The notes below the pieces were generated by a model. It was not told where the DNA came from. It made no database searches and saw only the letters and a program-made list of their open reading frames with translations. A DNA stretch of 64,000 nucleotides from CAWBCR01 sp963787375 (lineage in GTDB: Bacteria > Chloroflexota > Anaerolineae > Aggregatilineales > UBA3940). Positions within the stretch are counted from its first letter, which is position 1; the number at the start of each line of letters is the position of its first letter. The position numbers and the translations under genes were made by a program. Below, piece by piece: positions 1 through 8,128 of the stretch. Location: assembly GCA_963787375.1 (NCBI GenBank), contig CAWBCR010000031.1:124001-188000 (forward strand), given 5' to 3'.

Positions 1-379
1 GGCTACGCTTTCACCGCTTTTCTGCAAAGCGGCGGCAGCCTCTCGGCAACAGTTTCCGTCGAACTGCTGCGCGGGCTTCTCTCGCCCATCGGGCACGGCA
101 CCTGGACCGCCATCCTGGCCGGCGTGCTGTTCCGCGAGAGCCGCCCCGGCCATTTCCACTTCAACCTGAAGGTGCTGGCGGCCTACCTCGGCGTGGTGAT
201 CCTGCACGCGCTGTGGGATGGCGCTGCCAGCGGTCATGAGCGCGCTGGTGTTCCCCGGTCTGGATATATTCATCGGACAGGTTGTCGTGGGCGGCACCGG
301 CCTGTTTGTCCTGTGGCGGCGCTGGCGCGAGGCGAGACGGCTGCAAGAGGCCAACCTGCTGCCGGCGACCGGCGAGTAG
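1..379 (+). pseudogene. PrsW-like intramembrane protease, 3' part, frameshifted
   Basis: Only the C-terminal part is in the window. Frame 1 encodes membrane-rich sequence with HGTWTAILAGVLFRE and then HALWDG, which match the late conserved histidine motifs of PrsW/CAAX-protease-like intramembrane peptidases. Near base 225 frame 1 degrades to Arg-rich sequence, while frame 2 continues a convincing last helix (LDIFIGQVVVGGTGLFVLW) and a basic tail ending in TAG at 377-379. One inserted base explains this. These enzymes sit in the membrane and cleave membrane proteins; the substrate here is unknown. The family call rests on a partial sequence, so it is moderate. Confidence 0.6.
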
Positions 380-410
380 GCCCGGCGAAAATGCACTCCA
401 ATGCGGGGAT

Positions 411-428
411 GTTTAGGCATACTTAAAC
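411..428 (+). promoter_or_regulatory. candidate MntR/DtxR-type operator
   Basis: GTTTAGGCATACTTAAAC is an imperfect inverted repeat (7 of 9 half-site positions match). It resembles manganese- and iron-repressor boxes of the TTTAGG...CCTAAA type. It lies about 15 bp upstream of a TTGACT hexamer (444-449) and about 115 bp before the Nramp start, which suits metal-dependent repression. The assignment is an inference from motif and context. Confidence 0.4.
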
Positions 429-443
429 AATTTGTTTCAAAAC

Positions 444-472
444 TTGACTTCTCCTTTAGAGTGTGTCAAAAT
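444..472 (+). promoter_or_regulatory. putative promoter of the Nramp gene
   Basis: TTGACT at 444-449 and CAAAAT at 467-472 are separated by 17 bp. The -35 is good and the -10 is weak. The region is AT-rich compared with its surroundings and is the only plausible sigma-70-like site between the two genes. Confidence 0.35.
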
Positions 473-542
473 CATGGACAGTGGGTGATGCGGCACCTGC
501 CGCGGCTGCCCGATACCCCTGCCTCATGTGGAGATTCGTTCT

Positions 543-1892
543 ATGGAGCCTACCGACCTCGCAAGTGAAGACGGCGTGCGCGTTGGCGACCGCAGTACGT
601 TAGCCGCCGCCGAAGAAGTTCTTTCCGGCACCAGCAAAAAAGACTGATCGGGCGGCTGCTGCCCTTCCTGGGGCCGGCCTTCATCGCCTGCGTGGCCTAC
701 ATCGACCCCGGCAACTACGCCACCAACATCTCAGGCGGGGCGCAGTATGGCTACATGCTGCTGTGGGTCATCGTCGCCAGCAACCTGATGGCCATGCTCA
801 TCCAGTCGATGTCGGCCAAGCTGGGCATCGCCACCGGCAAGAACCTGGCCGAGATGATGCGCGATCACTGCCCGCGCTGGGCGGGCTTCGGGCATGTGGG
901 TCATGATGGAGCTGGTGGCGATGGCGACGGACCTGGCCGAGTTTCTCGGCGCGGCGCTGCGGTTTCAACCTGATCGTGCCCGGCATCTTCGCCGGTTGGG
1001 GGCCATCACCGGACTGCCGGCGCTGCTCGTCCCGGCGGTGTTGATGGCGCACTGACGTTCGTCGTGCTGCTGCTGGAGCGCACGGCTTCCGGCCCATCGA
1101 GGCCTGATCACCGGCGCTGGTGGGCATCATTGCGGCCTGCTACCTGATCGAGACGATCTCGACTGGCCCGACTGGGCGCTGATCGCCTATCACGCAGTCG
1201 TGCCGATCTTCTCCGGCCCGCAGAGCGTCCTGCTGGCGACCGGCATCCTGGGCGCGACGGTGATGCCGCACGCCATCTTCCTGCATTCGGCGCCTGATGC
1301 AGGGCCGGATCGTGGTCCGCGACCCCCAGAAGCTGCGCCGCCTGTACCGCTTCGAGCTGGTCGACGTGGGGATTGCGATGGGCATCGCCGGATTGGTCAA
1401 CGCCGCCATGCTGATCATGGCCGCCTCGACGTTCTTCGTGAACGGCCTGAGCGACATCGGCACCATCGAGGAGGCGCACCGCACGCTGACGCCGCTGCTG
1501 GGCGGCGCATCGAGCCTGGTGTCTTCGCTGTCTCGCTGCTGGCCTCCGGGCACTCGTCGTCGACGGTCGGCACGATGGCCGGGCAGATCATCATGCAGGG
1601 CTTCGTCCACCGGAAGATCCCGATGTGGGTGCGGCGGCTGGCCACCATGCTGCCGTCCTTCATCGTGATCGGCGTGCGGCTGGAGCCCACGCGGACGCTG
1701 GTCCTCAGCCAGGTGGTGCTGAGCTTCGGGCTGCCGTTCGCCATCATCCCGCTGGTGGTCTCACGGCGCATCGTGATATTATGGGCGTGCTGGTCAATCG
1801 CAAGGTGACGACGGCCATTGCCAGCCTGGTCGCGCTGCTGATCGTGGCGCTGAATATCTTCCTGCTCGTTCAGATCGTTCGCAGGAGCCTAG
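543..1892 (+). pseudogene. mntH: Nramp family divalent metal (Mn/Fe) transporter, multiply frameshifted
   Basis: Joining frames recovers an almost complete Nramp protein. It has the TM1 metal-site motif DPGNYATN, then GGAQYGYMLLW and GIATGKNLAEM, the TM6 motif MPHAIFLHS, and late helices ending near SLVALLIVALNIFLLVQI. Nramp proteins import Mn2+ or Fe2+ with protons. The reading frame is broken at least nine times (near 640 in an A6 run, 895, 960, 1010, 1055, 1095, 1160, 1290, 1520 and 1770), so no intact product can be made from this sequence as given. The ATG at 543 gives an N-terminal tail typical of the family, and a TAG at 1890-1892 abuts the next gene. All conserved motifs survive between the breaks, which argues for base-calling errors rather than old decay. 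A metal-repressor-like box lies upstream. Confidence 0.8.
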
Positions 1893-1896
1893 GCCG

Positions 1897-2833
1897 ATGT
1901 TCAGAGCACATCCTGGTCCCGCTCGACGGTTCGCGGCTGGCCGAAGCCGCGCTGCCGGCTGCCGCCTACGTGGCGCAGGCGTTCGACGCGCCGGTGACGC
2001 TGCTGCACATCGTCGAGCGCGACCCGCCGGGGAGCGTCCACGGCGAGCATCACCTGGTCAGTCGAAGCCGAGGCGCAGAGTTATCTTGAGGAGCTCGCCG
2101 CGCGCGCGTTCCCGCCGGGCGTGACGGTCGACCTGCACGTGCACACCGCCGAAGAGACCGAGCCAGGTGGCGCGCAGCATCGCCGAGCACGCCGGGGAGA
2201 TGTTCAGCGACCTGATCGTGCTGTGCGCGCACGGGCGCGGCGGCCTGCGCACTCTGCTGTTCGGGCGCATCGCGCAGCAGGTCATCGCGCAGGGCGGCGG
2301 GGCGTCGGTGCTGGTGGTGCAGCCCACCGAAAGCGGTGGCGCACCGGAATTCATCTGCCGCCGTGCTGCTCGCCCCGCTGGACGGCAACCCCGACCACGA
2401 GCAGGGGCTGCCCATCGCCCGCGAGGCTGGCCCGCGCCTGCGGCGCGCACGCTGCACCTGGTCATGGTGGTGCCGACGCTGGGCACGCTCAGCGGCCGAT
2501 CGGCCGGCGCCGCCATGCCTGATGCCCGGCGCGACCTCCGCCATGCTCGACATGTCTGAGGAAGAAGCCGCCGCCTACCTGGAGCAGCAGGCGCTCCCCC
2601 TGCGGCAGGCCGGGCTGACGATCACCGCCGAAGTGGCACGCGGCGACCCCGCCGACGTGATCTCCGGCACCGCGCAGCGCATCGAGGCCGACCTGATCGT
2701 GATGAGCACGCACGGCAAGACCGGCCTGGACGCCTTCTGGTCGGGCAGCCTGACGCCCCGCATCGCAGGCCGGGAAAGCATCCCCTTGCTGCTGGTGCGC
2801 GTCGAGGGGCCGGGCGCCGATCCCCTGCGCTGA
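1897..2833 (+). pseudogene. two-domain universal stress protein (UspA family), frameshifted
   Basis: Removing one base near 1903 turns the start into MFEHILVPLDGS, a classic UspA opening. A second UspA domain begins with VLLAPLDGN near 2365. The product is therefore a tandem UspA protein of about 310 residues. Both domains keep the ATP-loop region typical of the ATP-binding subclass (LIVLCAHGRGGLRTLLFG in the first; LIVMSTHGKTGLDAFWSGS in the second). The frame breaks about six times (near 1903, 2060, 2165, 2345, 2440 and 2505); only the last third is open to the TGA at 2831-2833. The start lies 5 bp after the Nramp stop, so the two are probably co-transcribed. Function: cytoplasmic stress-related nucleotide-binding protein. 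Confidence 0.75.
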
Positions 2834-2858
2834 TCCACCATCACATAACATCCCCCAT

Positions 2859-2925
2859 CTTAAGCTATCCTTAAGTTTGACAATAAACAGCCTTAAGGCA
2901 GTTCTTCTCCGCCGCGCGCTACAGT
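2859..2925 (+). promoter_or_regulatory. phased CTTAAG operator array and promoter of the secreted protein gene
   Basis: CTTAAG occurs at 2859-2864, 2870-2875 and 2892-2897, that is at offsets of 11 and 22 bp. The intermediate slot (2881-2886, CAATAA) is degenerate. The last hexamer ends 22 bp before TACAGT (2920-2925), a plausible -10 box. Direct repeats on one face of the helix that abut the -35 position are typical of activator sites for OmpR/PhoB-family regulators. The same layout is found before htrA and ftsH in this window. Confidence 0.65.
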
Positions 2926-2964
2926 CAGGATAGTTGATGGATCGTAGCAATGGAGAAGATTAAG

Positions 2965-3549
2965 ATGTTATCAACTACAAGGCGAATTACCGTGATTGTC
3001 GTGGCCCTGGCGCTGGTGCTGGGGGGCCTAGCTGTCCTTTCAATCGGTGCCCCAACCGCGCACGCGGCGCTGCTCACGACGCCCGAACTTGGCGATGCCT
3101 ACTTCACCAACACCCTCACTTCCCAGATTGTCGATACCCAGCAGGACATCGCCCTGCCGGCTGGTCCCTACACCCTGCTGATCCCGCAGGGCACATTCAG
3201 TGAGCCCGTCAGGGTGACACTGTACAGCACCGACGCGACAGCCTTCGCCGGGATGAATCCGCGCGATGGCGCGCCCGTGCTGGCCTTTGACCTGCGCATC
3301 ACCGACCCGAAGACCGGCGACACAGTCGCTCAGTCCAACGAGCCGCTGACGCTCACCGTCACCAGCGACATGGTCACCCTGGGCAGCCAGTTCGAGCAAC
3401 TGACGGCAGACGGCCAGCTCGCACCGGTCATCATGGGCGTGCATGCCGCGCTCGGCACCATGCAGGTGATGCTGTCACAGCCCAACGGCGTGGGCGTGAT
3501 CACGATGCCGTCCGTGGAGAACTTCACATATCTGGCGAATATCCAGTAG
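2965..3549 (+). CDS. secreted protein of unknown function
   Basis: 194 residues from ATG 2965. This start is preferred over ATG 2950 because GGAG at 2953-2956 lies 8 nt before it. The N-terminus is a clear signal peptide: TTRR, a long hydrophobic core, and a likely cleavage site after AHA near residue 30. The mature part is about 160 residues, acidic, without cysteines or further membrane segments, and probably beta-rich. One part reads like an adhesin or copper-resistance type beta-sandwich (GPYTLLIPQGTFSEPVRVTL), but I do not recognise a named family. The gene stands alone between the Usp gene and a strong terminator, and its promoter carries the phased CTTAAG array shared with htrA and ftsH. 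That suggests an extracytoplasmic, stress-linked role. Confidence 0.75.
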   Translation: MLSTTRRITVIVVALALVLGGLAVLSIGAPTAHAALLTTPELGDAYFTNTLTSQIVDTQQDIALPAGPYTLLIPQGTFSEPVRVTLYSTDATAFAGMNPRDGAPVLAFDLRITDPKTGDTVAQSNEPLTLTVTSDMVTLGSQFEQLTADGQLAPVIMGVHAALGTMQVMLSQPNGVGVITMPSVENFTYLANIQ

Positions 3550-3594
3550 CTCTGTTGTCGCAGAGCTAGTCGGCGGCGCGTGGGACGCCGTTCA

Positions 3595-3635
3595 GGGCAG
3601 GCCATCCCATTTCAAGCGGGCCTGCCCGTTTTGTT
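3595..3635 (+). terminator. rho-independent terminator
   Basis: GGGCAGGCC (3595-3603) pairs with GGCCTGCCC (3619-3627) and is followed by a T-rich tract (TTTTGTTT). It ends the secreted protein transcript. Confidence 0.85.
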
Positions 3636-3730
3636 TCCCGCGTGGAATCCGGCAGCGCCGCCGTCTACAATCAAGAAGAGCGGCGGCTGTTTACCCCGCA
3701 CGCTCGAAACTGCCATTGGAGGATAGCTAT

Positions 3731-4849
3731 ATGCAGGCCATTGCCCTTACCCCCGCCACGAAGGAAGTTCACCTGACCGAACGCAAGGAGCCGATGCTCA
3801 CCGCGCCCGACGAGATCAAGCTGCGTGTCCTTGAAGTAGGCATCTGCGGCACGGACCGAGAGGAGGCTGCCGGCTTCCGGGGCACACCTGCGCCCGGCGA
3901 GAAGGACCTGGTGCTGGGCCACGAGATGTTCGGACAGGTGGTCGAGGTGGGGCCGAAGGTCAGCGCCGTGAAGCCCGGCGACTACGCCGTCTTCACCGTG
4001 CGGCGCGGCTGCGGCCACTGCGCGCCGTGCGCCATGAACCACAGCGACATGTGCTACACCGGCGACTACATCGAGCGCGGCATCAAAGAGCGCGACGGCT
4101 ACCAGACCGAGCTGGTGGTCGATACCGAGCAGTATGTCGTCAAGATACCCGACGACATCAAGCACATCGGCGTGCTGGCCGAGCCCACCTCGGTCGCTGA
4201 GAAGGCCATCTCGGAGGCAGTGCGCATCCAGATCAGCCGCCTGCCCGACGCTACCGACCCCTCGCGCTGGCTGGAGGGCCGACAGGTGCTGGTGGCCGGG
4301 CTGGGGCCGATTGGCCTGCTGGCGGCCTTTGCTCTGCGGCTGCGCGGCGCGGAGGTCATCGGGCTGGACGTGGTCGACGCTGGCACGAACCGCCCGAAGC
4401 TGCTGGAAGAGATCGGCGGGCGCTATGTCGATGGGCGCGAGATCGAGCCGGACAAGATCGACGACAAGTTCGGCCACATCGACCTGATCTTCGAGGCGAC
4501 CGGCGTGGCCAGGCTCCAGTTCAACCTGCTGGGCGGCGCTGGGCGACCAACGGCGTCTACGTGCTGACCGGCATCCCCGGCGGCGACCGCCCGGTGAAGC
4601 CTCGACGGGGCCGAGCTGGTGCGGCACCTGGTGCTGTACAACCAGGTGATGATCGGCAGCGTCAACGCCAACCGCGAGCACTTCCGGCTGGCTATCGACG
4701 ACCTGGAGCAGATGCATCACACCTGGCCCGACGCGATCAAGAAGGTCATCACCCACCGCCTGCCGTACGATCAGTTCGACGCGGCCCTGCACCAGCACGC
4801 CGCGGATGAGATCAAGACGGTCATCAAATGGGACGGCGTAAAGAGATAG
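3731..4849 (+). CDS. zinc-dependent glucose 1-dehydrogenase-like medium-chain dehydrogenase, two compensating frameshifts
   Basis: About 372 residues of the MDR superfamily, most like archaeal-type glucose dehydrogenases that oxidise aldoses at C1 with NAD(P)+. Visible features: catalytic zinc site GICGTDRE (Cys39) and GHE (His64, Glu65), four structural-zinc cysteines (94, 97, 100, 108), the family segment VLAEPTSVAEKAI, and a Rossmann loop GLGPIGLLAA near residue 195. The frame slips near 4535 and returns near 4600. The sequence between (YVLTGIPGG) and the tail (NQVMIGSVNANREHF) are conserved in other frames, so the two indels are probably assembly errors. GGAGG lies upstream of ATG 3731. 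The next gene follows 22 bp later. Confidence 0.8.
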
Positions 4850-4871
4850 GCATCGTCAAGGAAAGGTTCAT

Positions 4872-5480
4872 ATGGATATTCCTATTAATGCTGTCGTCAA
4901 CTGTGCGGATCAGGTGTGTGGGCATACCACGCACATTATTCTGAATCCCACGAACGACGTGGTTACGCATGTGGTCGTGCGCCGGTCCGAATTCCCCGGC
5001 GAGGAAGTCCTTGTACCGGTGAGCATGATCGTGGACAGCACGCCCAACGAGGTCCGGTTGCGCTGCACGCGCGAAGACCTGGACAACATGCAGAGCTTCG
5101 TCAAACTGGAATTCATCGAGCCAACCCTGCCGCTGATGATGGGTCAGGGCTATATGATGTGGCCCTACTCCGTGCCCGAAGAAGGGATCATCACGCTGCG
5201 CGAGGAGCGCATCCCGCCCAACGAGCTGGCTGTGCGGCGCGGCACGCCTGTCGAGGCCAGCGACGGGCATGTGGGCCAGGTCGACGAGTTCTTGATCGAC
5301 CCCACCAGCCAGGGGATCACGCACCTGATCCTGCGTGAAGGGCACCTATGGGGCAAGCAGGATGTTACCATCCCCGTGACGCAGATCGACCACATCGACG
5401 AGCAGGCCGTGCACCTCAAGCTCAACAAGCAGCAGGTCGGAGCGCTGCCCACGGTGCCAGTCCGCCGCAGTGCTGGGTGA
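4872..5480 (+). CDS. PRC-barrel domain protein
   Basis: 202 residues with two PRC-barrel-like halves. The first (about residues 5-80) contains THIILNPTNDVVTHVVVRR, the second (about 118-190) contains VEASDGHVGQVDEFLIDP and GITHLILREGHLWGKQDVTIP. PRC-barrels are small beta-barrel adaptor domains found in photosynthetic reaction centre H subunits, RimM and many stand-alone proteins; a direct catalytic role is not expected. There is no signal peptide. AAGGAAAGG just upstream supports ATG 4872. It lies 22 bp after the dehydrogenase gene, so the pair may form an operon. Confidence 0.8.
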   Translation: MDIPINAVVNCADQVCGHTTHIILNPTNDVVTHVVVRRSEFPGEEVLVPVSMIVDSTPNEVRLRCTREDLDNMQSFVKLEFIEPTLPLMMGQGYMMWPYSVPEEGIITLREERIPPNELAVRRGTPVEASDGHVGQVDEFLIDPTSQGITHLILREGHLWGKQDVTIPVTQIDHIDEQAVHLKLNKQQVGALPTVPVRRSAG

Positions 5481-5510
5481 CGTGCTGTGACCTGTGCATC
5501 CTGATACTAT

Positions 5511-5539
5511 TTGACAGGCGAAGTCCGGTACGCTATGAC
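5511..5539 (+). promoter_or_regulatory. promoter of pckA
   Basis: TTGACA at 5511-5516, a 17 bp spacer, then TATGAC at 5534-5539. It lies about 90 bp before the pckA start and is one of the best sigma-70-like matches in the window. Confidence 0.65.
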
Positions 5540-5627
5540 TCTCAGTTACCGGTAGGGTAACGGGACCACTGCCGCAAGGGGACGGCAGATTAGCAAACGC
5601 TCAATCAGCCAAAGGACGGGAGACTCG

Positions 5628-7223
5628 ATGGAGATTCTGCAAACACATCCCGAATTAGAGGATCTGGGCTTCAGCAACCTCACCCAGGTTTACTGGCAAT
5701 TGCATACCCCTCAGCTCTACGAGCAGGCTATCCGCCGCCAGGAGGGCTTCGTCGGGCACCTGGGGCCAATCGTCGTGCGCACGGGTGACCACACAGGCCG
5801 CTCTCCGAAGGACAAGTTCGTCGTCAACGAGCCGACCACCAGCGAGCACATTTGGTGGGGAGCGATCAACCAGGAATTCACCGAGGAACAATTCGACGCC
5901 ATCTTCAAGCGGATGATGGCCTATTTCCAGGGCAAGAACGTGTTCGTACAGAACTGCTACGCCGGGGCCGATCCGCGCTACCAGATCCGCGTGCGCGTCA
6001 TCACCGAGCTGGCCTGGCACAGCCTGTTCGCCCGCAATATGTTTATTCGCGCCAAAGAAGAAGACCTGCCCGGCTTCGCCCCCGACTTCACCGTGATCGG
6101 CGCGCCCAACTTCCACGCCTCGCGCCAGATCGACGGCACCAACTCGCCGGCCTTCATCCTGGTCAACTTCGCCCGCAAGCTGGTGCTGATCGGCGGCACG
6201 CACTATTCAGGTGAGATCAAGAAGTCGGTCTTTACCGTGATGAACTACCTGATGCCGCGCCAGGACGTGCTGACCATGCACTGCTCGGCCAACGAAGGCG
6301 ACGACGGCAGCGTCGCGCTGTTCTTCGGGCTGTCGGGCACCGGCAAGACGACGCTGTCGTCCGACTCGACCCGCACGCTGATCGGCGACGACGAGCATGG
6401 CTGGAGCGACGACGGCATCTTCAACCTGGAGGGCGGCTGCTACGCCAAGACGATCCACCTCTCGCCCACCGGCGAGCCGGAGATCTACCGCACCACGCGC
6501 ATGTTCGGCACGATCCTGGAGAACGTCGCCATGAACATGAACTCGCGCCGCCTCGACCTCGACGATATGGTCTACACCGAGAACACCCGCGCCTCGTATC
6601 CCATCACCTACATCCCGAATGCCAAGCGCGAGGGCACCGGCGGGCACCCGCAAAACATCATCTTCCTGACCGCCGACGCCTTCGGCGTGATGCCGCCCGT
6701 CAGCAAGCTGACGAGCGAGCAGGCGATGTACCATTTCCTGAGCGGCTACACGGCCAAGGTCGCCGGCACGGAAAAGGGCGTCAGCGAGCCGCAGGCGACG
6801 TTCAGCGCGTGCTTTGGCGCGCCGTTCCTGCCGCTGCACCCGCGCGAATACGCCGACCTGCTGGGCAAGAAGATCGACCGGCACAACGTCGACGTGTGGC
6901 TGGTGAACACCGGCTGGACGGGCGGCCCGCACGGCGTCGGACAGCGCATGCAGCTCTCGCACACGCGTGCGATGGTCCACGCCATCCTGAACGGCTCGCT
7001 GGCGCAAATCGACACGCGGCAGGAGCCGTTCTTTGGCCTGAACGTGCCACTGAGCTGCCCCGGCGTGCCCGCCGAGATCCTCGACCCACGCGCAACATGG
7101 TCAGACGGCGCGGCCTTCGACGCCAAGGCGAAAGAGCTGGTGGCCCGTTTCGAGGAGAACTTCAAGCAGTACGAGGACGAGGTCACACCGGCGGTCATGG
7201 CTGCCGGCCCGGCGGGGAAGTAG
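5628..7223 (+). CDS. pckA: phosphoenolpyruvate carboxykinase (ATP)
   Basis: 531 residues, the usual length for ATP-dependent PEPCK. It converts oxaloacetate and ATP to PEP, CO2 and ADP in the cytosol, the entry step of gluconeogenesis. The kinase-1 P-loop GLSGTGKTT sits near residue 237 and the metal/nucleotide motif IGDDEHGW follows near 252. The substrate-region sequences RTGDHTGRSPKDKF (near 49) and NTGWTGGPHGVGQRM (near 427) are intact. The frame is unbroken. Start: ATG 5628 after GGACGGGAG. The gene is monocistronic between its own promoter and a strong hairpin terminator. Confidence 0.97.
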   Translation: MEILQTHPELEDLGFSNLTQVYWQLHTPQLYEQAIRRQEGFVGHLGPIVVRTGDHTGRSPKDKFVVNEPTTSEHIWWGAINQEFTEEQFDAIFKRMMAYFQGKNVFVQNCYAGADPRYQIRVRVITELAWHSLFARNMFIRAKEEDLPGFAPDFTVIGAPNFHASRQIDGTNSPAFILVNFARKLVLIGGTHYSGEIKKSVFTVMNYLMPRQDVLTMHCSANEGDDGSVALFFGLSGTGKTTLSSDSTRTLIGDDEHGWSDDGIFNLEGGCYAKTIHLSPTGEPEIYRTTRMFGTILENVAMNMNSRRLDLDDMVYTENTRASYPITYIPNAKREGTGGHPQNIIFLTADAFGVMPPVSKLTSEQAMYHFLSGYTAKVAGTEKGVSEPQATFSACFGAPFLPLHPREYADLLGKKIDRHNVDVWLVNTGWTGGPHGVGQRMQLSHTRAMVHAILNGSLAQIDTRQEPFFGLNVPLSCPGVPAEILDPRATWSDGAAFDAKAKELVARFEENFKQYEDEVTPAVMAAGPAGK

Positions 7224-7256
7224 CCCGGACTCTCCTGCGCTTACCTATCATACAAA

Positions 7257-7294
7257 ACAGGCGGCTGGCGATGAGACATCGGCCAGCCGCCTGT
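7257..7294. terminator. bidirectional terminator between convergent genes
   Basis: ACAGGCGGCTGGC (7257-7269) pairs perfectly with GCCAGCCGCCTGT (7282-7294). On the minus strand the hairpin is followed by TTTTGT, and it sits between pckA (+) and the surface protein gene (-). Confidence 0.8.
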
Positions 7295-7312
7295 GTGATT
7301 CCAGCAGGTTCT

Positions 7313-8035
7313 CTACTGCACCGTGAACGGGATCGCCCCAGTGAGCACTTCCCATTCACCGTCGGGCATCTCGCAGTGCCCGCCCGTCGAATAGCAGATG
7401 ATCAACTGCGCCGTGTATTGCCCCGCACCGGGCGCGTTGAAGTGATCGTGCCAGGCCAGGTATTCGCCGGCGGCAAAGGTGTAGTCGTTGTAGCTCGACT
7501 GGAGCAACACATGGTTGCCCGACGCGTCGAGGACCAGCGCACCCAGGTGGCCTATCGGCATCACCCCGCCGGTGTTGCGCACGGTGAACTTGAACCACAG
7601 CGCCTGGCCCGCCCCGACGGTGTTCGTATCCAGGCTGAACGAGATGTCGCGCAGGCCATGCGACCAGCCGCCCGGCAGCGGGGTCGGCGCGGGTGTGAAC
7701 GTCTCGGTGGGGGTGGCGGTCGGCGGGACGCGCGTCGGCGGCGGATTGGTTGGTGTCGGCGTGTCGGTCGGAGTCGGCAGCGGCGTCTCGGTGGGCGTGT
7801 TGGTCGCCGTCGCGGTGGGCGTATCGGTCGGCGGGATGGGTGTGAAGGTCGGGCGGCGGGTGGCCGTTGCGGTCGGCGTGGCCGAGGCGAACAGCCCGAT
7901 GTGTACGCCATTGCCCGACTGCCCAAACAGGAGCACAGCGGTCACCGCCAGCAGCACGCAGCCCAGCAGCGCCACGCCGACGCTGAGTGTAACCGGCAGC
8001 ATCGATTTCGAGAGGAACGGGGGCTTATCGCTCAT
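7313..8035 (-). CDS. membrane-anchored protein with Thr/Pro-rich stalk and Ig-like domain
   Basis: 240 residues from the ATG at 8035; a GTG two codons upstream is a weaker choice. The order is a short cytoplasmic N-terminus, one hydrophobic anchor (about 15-37), a long low-complexity linker of TP, TPT and TAT units (about 48-125), and a beta-rich domain (about 130-240). The last domain holds two cysteines and ends VLTGAIPFTVQ. It looks like a CARDB/Ig-type fold exposed at the cell surface, but no specific family is recognised. Such T/P stalks are common in Anaerolineae surface proteins. It lies downstream of the propeller-like protein gene on the same strand. Confidence 0.75.
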   Translation of the reverse strand: MSDKPPFLSKSMLPVTLSVGVALLGCVLLAVTAVLLFGQSGNGVHIGLFASATPTATATRRPTFTPIPPTDTPTATATNTPTETPLPTPTDTPTPTNPPPTRVPPTATPTETFTPAPTPLPGGWSHGLRDISFSLDTNTVGAGQALWFKFTVRNTGGVMPIGHLGALVLDASGNHVLLQSSYNDYTFAAGEYLAWHDHFNAPGAGQYTAQLIICYSTGGHCEMPDGEWEVLTGAIPFTVQ

Positions 8036-8128
8036 AGTCACATAACCCGGTAGGTGGATTTGCCTTGCAGGCGCTGATGGTAACTTACCTGCGGGCCAGA
8101 TGCAATAGCGGGTTTTAGTGACCCTCCC

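Noticed and set aside
7700..7890. Tandem repeat or CRISPR-like array
   Set aside because: The periodicity comes from codons for the Thr/Pro stalk; there are no regular spacers.
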